A DNA stretch of 64,000 nt from Acheta domesticus (lineage: Eukaryota > Arthropoda > Insecta > Orthoptera > Gryllidae). The stretch spans positions 132,295,217-132,359,216 of the forward strand of contig JAHLJT010008756.1 of NCBI GenBank assembly GCA_031308135.1. Direction: 5' to 3'. The translations under genes were made by a program, and so were the position numbers. The notes under the pieces are model-generated. The model made no database searches and had not been told where the DNA came from. It saw only the letters and a program-made list of their open reading frames with translations. How positions within the stretch are numbered: position 1 is the stretch's first letter; each line of letters begins with the position of its first letter. Of this stretch, positions 11,101-23,409 are shown one piece after another.

Positions 11101-11179
11101 CCGCCGCTGTACTTCTTGGGAGCCGCTGAGAGCCCGCCCCCATGGGCGTGTCCGTAGCCCTCCGCCCCTCCCAACACCA

Positions 11180-12430
11180 CGTGATTAAATCCGCTGACAG
11201 TCTAATGCGGGCGTTTGTTTTCTCTTTGCCTGCCTCTCCCTCACGCCAGCAGCGATGATTCCGCACCGCTGCGCCTTGCCGCACGCTATCTCCTTCTCTC
11301 CCCGCCACGCATCGCCACCACTCGATGGGACGCCCCCTCCCCATTCAGCCACACACGCTACGTCACGATACGTTACATTCCATCCACGCAGTGTTACGTT
11401 TCGCTTATTCCTCACCACGTCACGACATGCATATGGCGTGTTGCGTTGCGCTTATTCTGTGACGTCCTGTCCCGTCTGTAGCCCGCTACATTACATCATG
11501 ATTAATCCTCACTTTGTCAGGTCACGCTTATTGTCCATAATGCACGCCACAGTTATTCTCCGCCCCATTACCATTGTCAATCCCCAGCAAATTTCTCTCC
11601 ATTGCAACCATACTTCACTTCACCTCACCTCACCTCACCTCACCTCACCTCACCTCACCTCACCTCACCTCATCTCACTTTACTTCACGTCATTTTACAT
11701 GAACTCATTTTATTTCACTTCACGATTCTTCTCCGCCACCCTACACTTAAACTGTCATCACCGTCTCTGCTCTATTGTCTTCTTTCCACGTGTTTGCCTA
11801 TCACCAGTCCAGCCTTCGCTCCTCGCTCTCACCATTTCCCTTTCGCCTATATTGCCACTCGTCATTCTCAGCCACGGTCCCAGTCACACTCATACGACTG
11901 CCCTCCTTCCTTCCGATTCTGTTCTGTTATTCCCGCTACAACTCCAACTATTCCACTACCTCGCCTCTGTTCTGCTACAGCCACCGCCTTGTAATTCGCC
12001 TCCTTCCATTCCGATTCTTCCGTTGTTCTCGCCACATCAGCCATTCCAATGACTCCTCTTAAACTGCTCAACCATACCCGTACGATTTTTCTCCTTCGCT
12101 TCCGCATGTACTCTCTTGTTCTCGCCTCATCTTTATCCATTCCATTGGCTCCTCTTTGCCCGCCGCAACTACACACTTGTAATTTTCCCCCCTACCCTTC
12201 CACACCCGCCTTGTTGTTTTCGCCGCTTCCTCACCTACTGCAGTGCCCCGCCTCTGTCCTACCACGGCAACACACGTACGATATCTCCTTTTGTTTCCGC
12301 ATCTATCTTGTTCTCTCTGCAACTTCGCCCATTCCATTGCCCCGCTTCCATTCGGCCCGACGCAACGGCGACCGCCCCGACTTAACCTACTTCCAGCGCC
12401 AAAGCCACGTGGCCCCTTCTTAACTACCGC
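11180..12430. repeat. pyrimidine-rich tract (plus strand)
   Basis: About 1.2 kb with strong C/T bias on the plus strand and few purine runs. It holds a perfect CACCT pentamer run at about 11621-11671. The open frames through it, including one of about 265 codons rich in Ser, Pro, Leu and His, follow from the bias and show no domain. Confidence 0.75.
11621..11671. repeat. (CACCT)n microsatellite
   Basis: About ten perfect copies of the pentamer within the pyrimidine-rich tract. Confidence 0.9.
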
Positions 12431-12524
12431 TTACTTGTTTGCAGACGTGTCGGAATTGTTAGGTAATTCATACAGTTTAATTTCTTCTGCAATGGCTTTC
12501 AAATCCGGCTGTGGAAGATATATA

Positions 12525-12780
12525 TACAGAGTGTCCAGAAGCTCTCGTTACAAAAAAATACTACAGATTCTGTGTTGCCAGACATGAAGAATGGCAGGTC
12601 CAGTTTTTCCGAAAAAAATTTTGTCTTCGAGAAAATTGAGTTTAAAAATCACTTCTGGGGCGTGAAATACAAACCGGCCGCAACGACACTGCAAACAGCG
12701 GCGTCACCTTCTGCGCGGAGCTTTTCCTCGTTTCTCCGCGTAAACGGTGAAACAATCGAGTAATTTTCTGGAATGCATCG
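12525..12780 (+). mobile_element. possible element beginning TACAGAGTGTCC
   Basis: The start TACAGAGTGTCCAGAA resembles the ends of the foldback elements at 22.8 and 61.8 kb (TACAGGATGTCCG, GCAGGGTGTCCG). The interior is not alike, so this is only a shared terminal motif. The right end is unknown. Confidence 0.3.
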
Positions 12781-14200
12781 CGTTGCTTACACTAGAATAC
12801 TTAATAGTATCAAGTATTTGCGGGTTCTATTCAATAAATATTTTAAATGTACGTACAGAATATTGAGTTTGGTTCAAAATGATAGCCACAGTACACGGCG
12901 GCGTAAACATAAATGATGAACATGAGCCAACATTTATACACAAATATACTACTGATTACGTATCAGGTACTGGTTAAAGTACCCTACGATTCCAGGGTAG
13001 TCATTTACTAATATTAGACACGGAAAGGAATAAATTCTAGGTATGAAGTATTCCCGACCTACCCTTTCCTCGCCCATCGTGGCACTGTCTCGCCCCGCAC
13101 ATTCACACCGAACTGCCTTACCTCATCCCGCTCCACCTCGCCGTATGTTTGCTACGTTTATCATTGCTATATCGTTGCTACGGACTGCTGTATAAATGTT
13201 GATATGGACGGATACACTGCCGCATATTCCCGGCGTACTCCCAGAAACAATTTTTATCTGTAATGAATCAAAGCCTAATAACTGCGTTATTAGAATGAAT
13301 TAAATTATTCGTAATAGGAAAAATGATGTACTTTGAGAAAAGTCTAATTATCTTTGGAAAATTTACTCCCTACTTGCAAAACACTGAAAGAGTGCCCATT
13401 GAAATTTTAATTTAAGATACTACATTTTGACGTAAGTTGCATTATATTTAGTGAAAACCTCATTAAAATCGGTTAATCTGTTAACGAGAATATCCCGAAC
13501 AAAGAGATAGAGAAAAATTGTAAAAAACAATTAAATTGTTTTTATGCCATGTTTATACGAATACGAGATTATAAAATGGCAGTTACTTTGAAATTACAGA
13601 GAGATACTCCAATTACAAATTTATATGAAGGAAGAAATCGTTTTTCTTGGGTGTATGTTTTAAGCCAATGAAACAAAACGGAATGTAAATATGTTTAATT
13701 ACATTGAATACACTTTTCTATTTATTTTTAATGATTTCAACATTTCTTGTTCTTAATTCATATTTATAATGTCTTTTTTATTTCTTATACAAGCTGCAAT
13801 GCCAAAGTGTGACGTGTTTATGAGACTTGTTTCTAATATCGTGTTAGTCTACTCCGCCACAAATATTTAATTAACTGCCATGCCCAAGTACTACTACATG
13901 CCGGCATCTCCTTTTGGGAGAATCGCCAGCACTTCCCCCAATTAATCTTACAACATGGGACACTTCCAAGGAATGACTTCTTTGAATCACGACACAAGCA
14001 ACTGTCACCACTTCACTTCCCAAGGTAAAAAGATAAGTAGATTCCGCGAAAATTCTCCTAGCGCCCCGCCGTCTCTGACTTTCAGTTCTTTTGCGTCTAC
14101 TACATTGGAACAATTGAAAGTCCCGGACTGTGACAAGCAACCCCATAGAGAAGCGTTCGTTCAGGCGAGTCGGATAAGAGGTTACAGGAAGAGAGAAGAA
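12781..14200. other. no recognised gene
   Basis: Mostly AT-rich, with a less AT-rich island at 13050-13200. A minus-strand open frame (13871-14386) is composition-driven at its 5' half. No domain seen. Confidence 0.4.
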
Positions 14201-14204
14201 TACA

Positions 14205-14510
14205 AAACAAGGCGAGAGTGGGGAGGGGTGGGGTGGGGGTGGGGGTGGGGAATGAAGCGCCCCAATGCGGTTTGCGGCGCCCCTCCCCCTCTGTCGTCGT
14301 CGAAAACAAAAGCCTGTTCGCGTGCGCAAGTGAAACAAAAGAAGGCCTCGCGGCGCTAGGGCGTTTGTTGCGCCGAAAGTTCGCAAAACCTTTGCTTGTT
14401 ACTGCGAATTTCCCGGCGTAGGCTCTGCGCACGGACCGTGTGCTCGCTTCGGGATATTACGCGCTTGCAGAACCCGCGCCAAGTGAGGTCCGTGGCTCAC
14501 GGAGCGAGTG
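14205..14510. other. GC-rich patch with G-run cluster
   Basis: 14217-14250 is a run of GGGGTGGGG-type blocks with at least four G-tracts of four or more, so it could form a G-quadruplex on the plus strand. The rest is CpG-rich. No gene signal. Confidence 0.5.
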
Positions 14511-16600
14511 ATAGACGAAATTACTTCCCTATCTCCCTCCTTCGCCAAAAATGAAGTATTGTGCCGGTGAGACATTCCCGTGATAATTTCGCTGCCTCAA
14601 TATTCAACCTCAATAGAAAACTCAGCGGAATGAACCTCACTCCGTAATTTTGAGTAACGTACCTACATTCGTCTTTTGAAATGTTAACAATTTATTTTCA
14701 AAGGGACTCAGAAGAAGCTTCACGTTTTTTTTTTAATATTCTCATTGCCCATAACAGATTTCTTCAAACTTTTTGTGTGTTAATGGAAACACCATTTTTC
14801 GTTGTTTTTTTCTCGTGTATCGCCCATAAAACTGTAAAAGAGTTGATTTTGACCTTTGCGCAAGTTAATCTGCCATCTTATATTCCAATCTTCATTTCTT
14901 AAGAGCTGCCATAAAATAAATGCAAAGTTACGAAACATGCAACGTCATATTTTTAATCTACAATCTTTCGAGTAATTAATTTTCAACTATTTTTAAAGTG
15001 AATGGAAGTAAATGAAATCAATCCTAGCGTTTTGGATTTCTTTGTTGTTCACAATTTTAAAAAAAGAAGCATAAATAACGTTTTGAATCATTTAATTAAA
15101 AGATTAACTAACAACAATTCTACTTAGAATTATGAAAAATTTTTAAACAGATAATCCTGAGTATTAACCTTGGATAAACCTCTTTATGCTTACATACGCA
15201 GTATGAATATGTAATCCAGATGTTATAATATGATCTTATATTGAATATTGAATAATTTTTCAAAATTTTACATTCTTCATGAAGACACTTGTATAATGCA
15301 TTATTACGTCTCTTTAATTTCATCATTAATCATTTTTTAAATCGAATAAAAACTATCGGCTTAAGGAATGATGCATGTAACAAAGAAAATTGGAAAACAT
15401 GTAAACTATTTTCAAAAAGTTCAAGCAACTTCCTCATTATGTTTCCCCCTGCATCCCTAGAGTTGTAATTATGCAGATCAATCATTATCTTTATACCGTT
15501 GATAAGATCGTAGAATGAACAGATTGTAGTTTATTGACGAGACGCGGCGCGCCCTCAGATTAGACGTATTTACGAAATTTCTCATAATAATTACAGAAAA
15601 TACTACCTACAAATTTATTTTACAAGCAGTTCTGTGGCCTAGCCAAATAAACATATAAATACAGAACCCACAAGTAGAAAATAAGTCGAAATTATCCAAA
15701 AATAATAATGGACTATGTCGGAAGAGTTATTAGTGGGTTGTTTTTAACGAAACTAATTATTTCATTTGATTGCATTTTTATTAGTTTTTGTTGATTTTAT
15801 ACGTATATTAATTAAAAATATTAATTATTTATTAAGTAACTGAACGTATTTTGTATTAATTTTAATTTGATTTTAATACCCATACAATACTAGGGTAATG
15901 ATGGGTATACAAATTTTAATTTGCATCGACACCTCAATAGTCGAGCACTAGAATTTCTCAAATTGCCGGGTTATTTTGGGTTCTTTTTTAGTTTCCATTC
16001 TGTTGAAACGCGGAATCTGAAAGTTCTCTACATTCTCTACATCTCTAGAAAAGTCTTTCTTCGTAAGTTTAATTTAAAACATATTAATAAAATTTCAGAT
16101 ATAAAGACGTCACTGTACCTATAATACTTATACTGAAATTTACAGAACTCCACACGCGCTCTTCGAAACAACAGACACTCGTCAGAAAATGGGCTGGGAG
16201 AAACTATAAAAAATACTGGCGTAACGGGTATATCACCTTGTACCCCAAAGAGCCTACCCGAAATTTAATACAGAGTTTAATTTGCTCCGCAATAAGTGAA
16301 CTTTATAAATAGACTGGAGTAATAATAAAAAATCAATCTGTAATATGAAAAAGGTGTGAACAACTCAAGTGTTTAGAGAGTGACATCAGTACGTATATTG
16401 ATTATTGTCGTTATTATAACTACTTTGTTAATAATAACAACAATAATAATAAATGTAATATAAAAGCCTGGAAGTGCACGAAATATCTTTAGTTTAAACA
16501 GCCCACAATTGGCGCAAAGTATTAGAGTTGCACCGATAGCCCCGAGGAGATCTACTCCTTAGAAAGCTGGTTGCAACCCGGAGTAGAAGTAGCGCAACAT
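14511..16600. other. AT-rich, no recognised gene
   Basis: Only short frames, none with a recognisable domain. 16500-16606 is GC-moderate and may belong to another repeat abutting SINE A. Confidence 0.4.
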
Positions 16601-16606
16601 GAAGCA

Positions 16607-17450
16607 GATTGATTGATTGATGATGACGAGCCCGTCAACTGTTAAGGTCATTATTCCCGTAAGAGTAGTGCATATTGTTATAACGGAAAGGGGCGATGAT
16701 CTTCCTCCGCTGGCTGGCGAGATCAGGCGCTGTCCTTAGTCCGTTTACAACGGTCTTTAGAACCAGGTAGCTCCCTCCAGCGTGGCACTATCCCAGCCGA
16801 GACAAGCTGTAAGCTCCTGAGGAATGTAGAGAGAATTGAACGTAAGCTCGTTTCTCTACAGAAATTTGTAAATTCTAATATTATACAAAGTGAGAAGGTA
16901 CAATATGTTGAAGTACATTGTACAAGAGAATTAAATATAAGTTAAAAAATGAGAATTGAAGTGTTACTACCTAAAAAAATAAGTAGCAGCAATAGATGTA
17001 ACAGCAGATGCAACAAGAGAAAATTGTTGGCAGAGTGCAACGTTACAGAAATTGGTGGTAGCGTGGAACGTTACAAAAAGGAACTTTATAGAAATTGGTG
17101 GCAGCGTGGAACGTTACAGAAATTGGTGGTAGCGTGCAACGTTACAGTATGCCTATGGGTGTGGGTGTGTAAGGGGAAAGGATAGAAAAAGGGAGAGAAA
17201 GGAAAGATCGCGCTCTGACCATGGACATAGGGTACTGATCCGACATTCGTCTGGTGGTGATCGGAGAAATCACAAAAAACTTACCGATCAGCTCAGGTGG
17301 CCGGTAGAATTCTCCTCCAGAGGACAGCTGGATTTCACGTAGCTATCAAGTTCGTTCTGAAAACTTGCCACTGTCGGAACTCAAACCCTAGAACTTTTCG
17401 GTCAGAGGCACTGCAGTGACATCAATTGATGCCCTGAGCCAACTTTCCCG
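16607..17450 (-). mobile_element. SINE A, copy 2, split by an insertion
   Basis: The tail side (16607-16817) and head side (17152-17450) match SINE A in order. Between them lies about 334 bp of foreign sequence replacing the middle of the body. The head at 17401-17450 keeps CACTGCAGTGACATCA and TGAGCCA (complement of the A box). The B-box region reads GGAACTCAAACCC on the plus strand, so it is mutated. A possible short duplication AGCAGA flanks it (16604-16609 and 17452-17457), too short to rely on. Confidence 0.8.
16818..17151 (+). mobile_element. insertion in SINE A: LINE-like fragment plus 28-bp tandem repeat
   Basis: 16828-16881 can be read as VERIERKLVSLQKFVNSN, resembling the (L)ERVQRRFLRF segment after the RT palm in many LINEs. 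The similarity is short. From 17020 to 17148 four imperfect copies of a 28-bp unit follow, each carrying a GCGTGGAACGTTACAG-type core; the second has about 15 extra bases. No clear target duplication at the junctions. Confidence 0.4.
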
Positions 17451-17459
17451 CAGCAGAGA

Positions 17460-18480
17460 AGGGAATGGCTGTGGCGACGATGGGACGGAGATGGGAAGGA
17501 AATGTAAAGGGAAAGCAGCGGGGCATGGAGAGTCCATGGAGGGGCTACGGTGAGGTCGTGGAGAGGCGTGGAGGGGCTTGGGCGCCCAAAGAGGGGCCAT
17601 GGACGGTCGTGGGAGCTAAGGAGGGGATGAGAAAAGGTAGGTGGTGGTATCATTGAGGGGGCGTGGAAGGACCCGGAACAAAGTCGAGGCAAGAAGTGTG
17701 GAAGGAGGCGTGGGGCGGGCGAGACCAGGAGTGGGAACCCGAGTGAAGAGGCGTTCGAAGGCGCTTCTTATCGCGGCTTTACGCGCTATGAAACGCGTCA
17801 TCCGCCACGGGGAAGAGAAGGGAAGGTGCGACGCTGCGGTGGGGGTGATAGGGGAAGGGAGTAATGGAGACAGTGGGGCTGCGGAGAGGCCATTGAGGGC
17901 CCGTGAAGGACACATGGAGGGTCTTGGGGTCGTGGATGGGGCCTGGAGGGGACGTGAAAGGGGCTTAGAGATGGCGTGGAGGGGGCGTGGAAAGGACATA
18001 GAGGTTCCATGAAGGATCCATGCAAAAGGCATGGAGGGGCTTGGGGTCGTGGAGGGTCGTGGATGGAGCCTAAAGGGAGGGGGCGTGAAAAGGGCTTAGA
18101 GATGGCGTGGAGGGGGCGTGGAAAGGACATAGAGGGGCTATGAAGCAGCCATGAAGGGACCGTAGAGCTCGTGGAAGGGCTAGGAGGAGCTTAGGCGCTT
18201 GGGACCTTGGTTGAAGAAGTGGCGTGGAGAGGAAATGAAAGAGGCGTGGAGGGGACGTAGAAGGGGCTTGGAGATGGCGTTGAAGGGACATAGAGGCGAC
18301 ATGAAAGAGCTATAAAGAGGCCATGGATGTCGTGGAGGGGCATGGAGGGGCTTGAGACCTTGAAGGAACAAAGTGACGTTGGAGAGGGCGTGGAAGAGGC
18401 GTGGAAGGGGAGTGGAAGGGACGTAGAATGAACATAGAGGGAAGCGTACGGGTAAAGGTCGAAGGAGGCACCGCCACCCA
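17460..18480. repeat. purine-rich tract with irregular tandem structure
   Basis: About 1 kb strongly biased to G/A on the plus strand, built of irregular GTGGAGGGGC and CATGGAGG modules. One higher-order duplication is clear: the block from about 17931 to 18004 recurs at about 18056-18136, including GGCTTAGAGATGGCGTGG. Open frames on both strands are composition-driven. Confidence 0.75.
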
Positions 18481-19930
18481 CTCCTCTTCGCGGTCTGAAA
18501 CACCGCTACCCGCAGCGGGAAGGGGAGGTTTGGGAGGAGGTGGGGAGGGGAGAAATTTAAACCTCGGCAGCAGGAGGCGTAGTCGGGTGGGGCAGAACCT
18601 GCAGGTTTGTGCACGCAGTCCCGTTGCTGACAGTGTGCCCAAGCAAACCGAATATTCTGCCTTGCAATCTATTAAACACAAAATTCAATGACCCCCCAAT
18701 CGTCTTTTTTTACTGAACTTAAAATTCTCAGAAATTTAAGCATTTCGAAGGAATAGAAAGTATAAAAATGTAGGAAGTGGGTTTTTTTTCCTTTACGTGG
18801 TAGCTTTAACGGAATTTTCTTGGTTCGAGTATACATCGTTGCAGTTTTCTGCAGACCAAAGGAGTACATTAGTTTAGTCTAACAATTTCTCTTCAAAAAT
18901 AGTTATTTTAGAAAAATAGCTCAATTCTACCTCTCTTGTTACATCCGAGTTGCTCTCTCACGCAAAATTGTGTTTATATAACTGGGGTAAAAATGATTTT
19001 ACATGATCACGCACAGAGAGTTAACGCACGTTATGTTACAATTCAGTGTTCTCTACAATTAGCAGTTCCATTTATTTATACGCATATTGCACTGATTTTC
19101 CAAATGTTTAATTATTTGTAAGTAAAAAGCGTTGAGCTACAGATTTGTAATGCGCTGTAATAATTACGTAATCATTATACTGAGAAAAAATATGGAGCAA
19201 TATAATTATTTATTCACGAAGTAAAATACATATACGGAAGAAATGGAAGAGGAAAGTGAAAGGAAAGTAAATACTCCTCAACCTAAACATTTTTTAATGA
19301 AAAAAATAATTGAAAAAAAAGTTCATTCACAAGCCGTTTGACAAACTAATTACGATGAGTAAATGGACTACATCCAGCATTCACTTGAATTTGTCCGATT
19401 TTATTAAAATAATAATTATAATAACAAGAGATAGCAGATACATATATTATGCAAACAGACTCGTGGTCTAGTCAAAGCATGCATAAATGACTGTACTCCT
19501 CCACAAAAAAAATTATATTCACATTGATTTTCAAAAGTCAAACTTCACGAAACTGAGATCAGCATAATTGTCATTTAGAACACATGTGTTATAATAATCC
19601 AACTATTAACAACATTTATCAATTTCGAAAATGAACACGAAAAATGTTAACACGAGGTTTACTAATAATCCATGGCCTACTGTAAATCATATTAACATCA
19701 ATCTCTGGATTTTTGCAAGAGTGAATAGTTAAATTTAAAATAAAATATATGTTCATTGGAATGTTTACAATGTGTGCAAAACGTACGATATTTAAATCGT
19801 AACATTTCATTTCGTAAATAACTACAAGTATTAATTAAAACAAATAACTGAATAAAAAACAAACAAATACATAGATAAATAATAGATAATAAATAAATAA
19901 TAAATATATTTAAAAAATAAATAAATGGAT
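18481..19930. other. no recognised gene
   Basis: GC-rich until about 18650, then AT-rich, ending in a simple AATAAATAA run at 19840-19925. No domain-bearing frame. Confidence 0.4.
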
Positions 19931-20464
19931 GTTTCGGCCGGTCTTTTGCTCTCTAGCACCACTGTGGCGATGCACCACCCAGTAAGAGCGTCGGCACCTC
20001 CGAATGAAAACACCTTAGGCCTGGAGAGCGCCGGAGCTAATCAAGGATTTGTGAATGCAGAGTCGGCATGGAATTGTTTTTCCGCGGACTTTCGCTGCTT
20101 GCGCTTCACAATAATACACGAAATGCGCCTATTTAGCGGAAAACGTGTGCACAGATCCTTTGCTAAGTCATTGTTGTTTCACTGCGGCATTCATTTCGCT
20201 GCAAATTCCCTCTGCGAAACGCGGATTGCTAATATTTACGTGAAGCGTAGCTAGGTATTAGGTCAGTGTCACATGGGTTCAACACACCTTAACATTTCGC
20301 GTCGTAAATTCTGTAGAAAACTCAGTATTAACACATTGTTCCAAAAGGAACAGTGAATTTCAAGCTACGTTTCTTATCTCAAATATTCTTTAATGTATTA
20401 ACAATCGTTTAATATATTAAAAATCTTTTAATATATTAACAATCTTTCATGATATTAATACTTC
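19931..20464. other. unassigned GC-moderate segment
   Basis: 19930-20250 holds a plus-strand open frame of 109 codons and an overlapping minus frame. I recognise neither. 20400-20460 has TTAATATATTAA-type simple repeats. Confidence 0.3.
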
Positions 20465-20627
20465 TTAACACGATGACTGTCGCTGACTCGATATGAAATG
20501 TTCCACAGTGTCACCTGAGAAATACAGTGTACAACCAGTATGAATGTATAAGGCTTATAAGCGTCAGCGGCACTGCTGCACGTCGAAACCTGACGATTTA
20601 AAGCGACACCGGCAGTGAACGTGTTAA
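20465..20627. mobile_element. piggyBac-like MITE
   Basis: A 163-bp segment bounded by TTAA on both sides. Terminal inverted repeats: left CACGATGACTGTCGCTG, right (complement) CACGTTCACTGCCGGTG. TTAA target sites with CACG...ACTG ends are typical of piggyBac-group elements and their non-autonomous derivatives. The interior has no coding capacity. Confidence 0.65.
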
Positions 20628-21270
20628 TACAGTAATAAGAGTTGCAAACTAGATGCTGGATCTGCGGCGCATATAGTTGGGGCAACGCAAACAATGCAAT
20701 TTTTTCCAAAGGGTCTTTCATGAAGTGAAACAACTTTATGTGTCATCTATTCAACAATTACCTATTATCCATTCAAAATATCGTAACACTTGCTGTTGCA
20801 GTACTACTAGTAATTGATCAGCGCCCCTTTATGCAAGGAAATGAAGTTGAATAAAATTTTGGAAGAATTCGAATGTTTAGGAAAGAAACGCTATTGAAAA
20901 AAGTATTTTAATCCAGTGCTTATAAAAATAATATAAAAATCGGTCGTGAAAGTCAAGCAGAATAAAAGCAAACTTTAAAACTTATGCCAAATTTTGATGC
21001 AGAAATAAAAAGATATTACCACATTCTTAGAACCTTAAGAAACTTTTTTAAAAGAAAAATATTGTTGATTCTTTTTCCTACTACATCACGTAATTTCTCT
21101 TAAGAGAGCACGAGTTTGTTTTTTGCAACAGTGAAAAGATGAAGATACACGCAGTTCAAGGACATCAAAAGGTCAAAATATTTCCCGAGAATAAATCAAA
21201 GGGCGCTTGGCTGAGCTACAGCAAACGATCTCATCTGCCCGGGCCGATGCGGAGTGAGTTTACTGGGGAA
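20628..21270. other. AT-rich, no recognised feature
   Basis: Nothing seen beyond AT-rich sequence. Confidence 0.4.
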
Positions 21271-21274
21271 GATA

Positions 21275-22065
21275 TATGTGGCAGCCATCAGGGCGTATAT
21301 TTCTCCCGCTCGTGTTGAGGTTGGGCCCTTCCGTCGCCCGCCCCGCTCCGCCCCGCCCCACTCCTTCCCCGTCACGCCTTGCCCCACCCTTCCTCATCCT
21401 GTCCTGCCTCGACCCTCCCCTCCCTTCCCGTACCTCCCCTTCCCGCCCCTTTCCTCTCCATTCTTCCCCGCTCGCCAACGCCCCTCTCCACCCTGGTTCA
21501 CCTCCGCTCCGCCTCGCACCGCTCGGCACCACATCACCTCACATCAACCCGTCCCGCCCCTCCCCGCCCTGCCTTTCCCCGCTCCCCCTACTCCGCCCGC
21601 TCCGCCCTGCCCGCCCTGCTCCACCCCACTTCGACCCGTCATTCCTCTTCTTTCTTCCCCACCCGCCCCGCACCACTCCTCCCCGCCCCTCCCTGCTACG
21701 CCCCGCTTCGTTCCCCTCCGTCTCACATCGCCCCGCACGGCACCACCACACATCAACCCGTTCCGCCGCTCCCCGCCCTGCCTTGCCCCGGCCCGTTCCG
21801 TCCCGCTCCGCCTTACTCCGCCCCACTCCGCCCTGCCCCGCTCCATCCCAATTCGACCCGTCCCTCCGCGCCCCGCCCTACCTTGCCCATCCCCGCCTAT
21901 CCCTGCCCAGCCCCACCCGCCGCATCTGGAACCGTCCCGACCCGCCACGCCTCCCCCTTTCCCGCCCAGCCTCACCCCACCCCGTCCCACCTCGCCCCGA
22001 CCCCGTGCAACTTGTCAGTCTTCCCGTCCCTCCCCAATCCCTCCTCCCCTCCAGCGAGGGGATAA
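21275..22065. repeat. pyrimidine-rich tract (CCCCGCC/CCTCC modules)
   Basis: About 0.8 kb of C/T-rich DNA with CCGCTCCGCC and CCCCGCC modules. Pro/Ser/Arg-rich frames of up to about 289 codons are open simultaneously in all three forward frames, which argues against coding. Confidence 0.8.
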
Positions 22066-22239
22066 ACGAGGAGCGATTAGGGTCAGCCCGTGAGGGCGGT
22101 GCACCTCTAAGGGGCTCATTAAGCGACCGTCGCCCGCGGCGCTGAAGAATCTGTAGCGTGGGAGAAAGCCATCCACACATGCAGCCCTTCTCAGAAACGA
22201 TTTATAAGTTGCTTATTCGCGCTGAGTTCGAGGAAAACA

Positions 22240-22792
22240 CATGAGAGAAAGATTTGAACTTTGAAAATTAGCTTCTAAGATAATTTTAAGCATATTTTGT
22301 CTGATAAAGTACATGGATATTCCCGATAGATGCGCTGCAATAAGCACTCAAAAGTTGGTTTCAAAATATGCTTTCTTGGCAAAAATGTGCATTGTATAAG
22401 CATAGAAACACTCCATAAATGTTTAAATTGTTTATTATTTACAAACGAAATTAACATATTTGATCACGAACAAAAATTAACCAAGAAATAAAAAAGCAGT
22501 CAAATCGTGTAAATTGGGTGCCTTTTTATTTCTGGGTTAATTATTCTTTGTGGTCAAATACATTAATTTCTTTTGTTACGAATAAACAATTTACATATTT
22601 CTGTAGTGTTTCTATGCTTCTGCAATGCACATTTTTGCCTATAAAGCATATTTTCAAACCAACATTTGAGTGCCTATAGCGACTCAGCCATTCGGAATAT
22701 CCATGTAGTTTATTAGACAAAATTTGCTTAAAATTGTCGTAAGAGCTTATTTTCGAAGTTTCGACGTTTCCTCCTCGGACATCCTGTATACA
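22240..22792. mobile_element. foldback element F, copy 1 (long inverted arms)
   Basis: Two arms of about 230-260 bp are inverted complements with many mismatches. The left arm (22262-22490) carries GCACTCAAAAGTTGGTTTC, ATGTGCATTGTATAAG and CATAGAAACACTCC. The right arm (22525-22790) has their complements. A spacer of about 30 bp (CAGTCAAATCGTGTAAATTG) lies between. The right end reads TACAGGATGTCCG on its complement. The copy at 61.8 kb has one arm plus the spacer, which shows that arm and spacer are one element. No coding capacity. Confidence 0.75.
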
Positions 22793-22813
22793 GAAAAAAA
22801 TAATGGATTTTTT

Positions 22814-22935
22814 TCAAATCAAACGTCTCCTTCAAAATAAGTTTTCTAACACAAACACACTCACGTACATACATACATACAGCATGTGAGTATGTTGTGT
22901 TAGAAAACTTATTTTGAAGCAGACGTTTGGTTTAA
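22814..22935. mobile_element. hairpin element (39-bp arms)
   Basis: Arms 22816-22854 and 22895-22933 are inverted complements over 39 bp with two mismatches, including TTCAAAATAAGTTTTCTAAC. Imperfect pairing extends inward through ACACTCACGT against GCATGTGAGT to an ACATACATACATAC loop. It lies about 25 bp from the foldback element. Probably a small foldback MITE. No target duplication identified. Confidence 0.65.
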
Positions 22936-23004
22936 ATAAATTGTACGTTCTTTATATTGAAAAGATGAAAAAATTTCATTATCTTTTCTGTGTGTAAGGA
23001 TATT

Positions 23005-23336
23005 TTAATAGCCATCTTCGGGGAATAATTCATTGTAACTTTTTTTCTCAAAAAGAATTGGATAGCACGATTTTATTTGTACCGTGGAAGGCATTCTGCA
23101 GTAGGGTGTGTTTACATCAACAGATGACTCTGTTAGTGCTTCTATTAGCACAGAGAGCGACGTGAAATCAGTTGCCCGACTACTGCCGTGCGAGATGTAT
23201 GTAACTTGTTTCGAACATACTCCACAACAGCCGATCTCCATGAGACAAGTGCCTAAGAATGTCACATGGAATTGGTTGAAGTCTTTGAGAATAATGGCCT
23301 TCCATGTTCGGCAGTCGCTAATTGGGCAGGGGGTTT
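23005..23336 (-). CDS. candidate terminal exon of a small Cys-rich protein, copy 1
   Basis: The minus strand is open from upstream of a good 3' splice site (CGTCCCCGCAG|AAACC, boundary at 23336/23337) to a stop at 23005-23007. It encodes about 110 residues starting ETPCPISDC, then GTCLMEIGCCGVCSKQ, then PYCRM and KSC: eight cysteines in all. I do not recognise the family. Without splicing, the frame continues upstream to a Met and would give a hydrophobic stretch resembling a signal peptide, so a single-exon reading is also possible. A second, frameshifted copy lies immediately to the right with the same acceptor. It could be a real exon, a retained pseudogene or an unknown repeat. No upstream exon was identified. 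Confidence 0.4.
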
Positions 23337-23409
23337 CTGCGGGGACGCAAGCAGTGAATAAGTAAAATAGGTGTTGTAACACATACACATACACACACAC
23401 CGGGTAGGG

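Noticed and set aside
21254..22145. Pro/Ser/Arg-rich plus-strand frames of up to 289 codons
   Set aside because: Composition-driven in a pyrimidine tract; all three frames open at once; no domain.
23376..23400. CA run before the second Cys-rich copy as a meaningful boundary
   Set aside because: Short simple repeat, common throughout the window.
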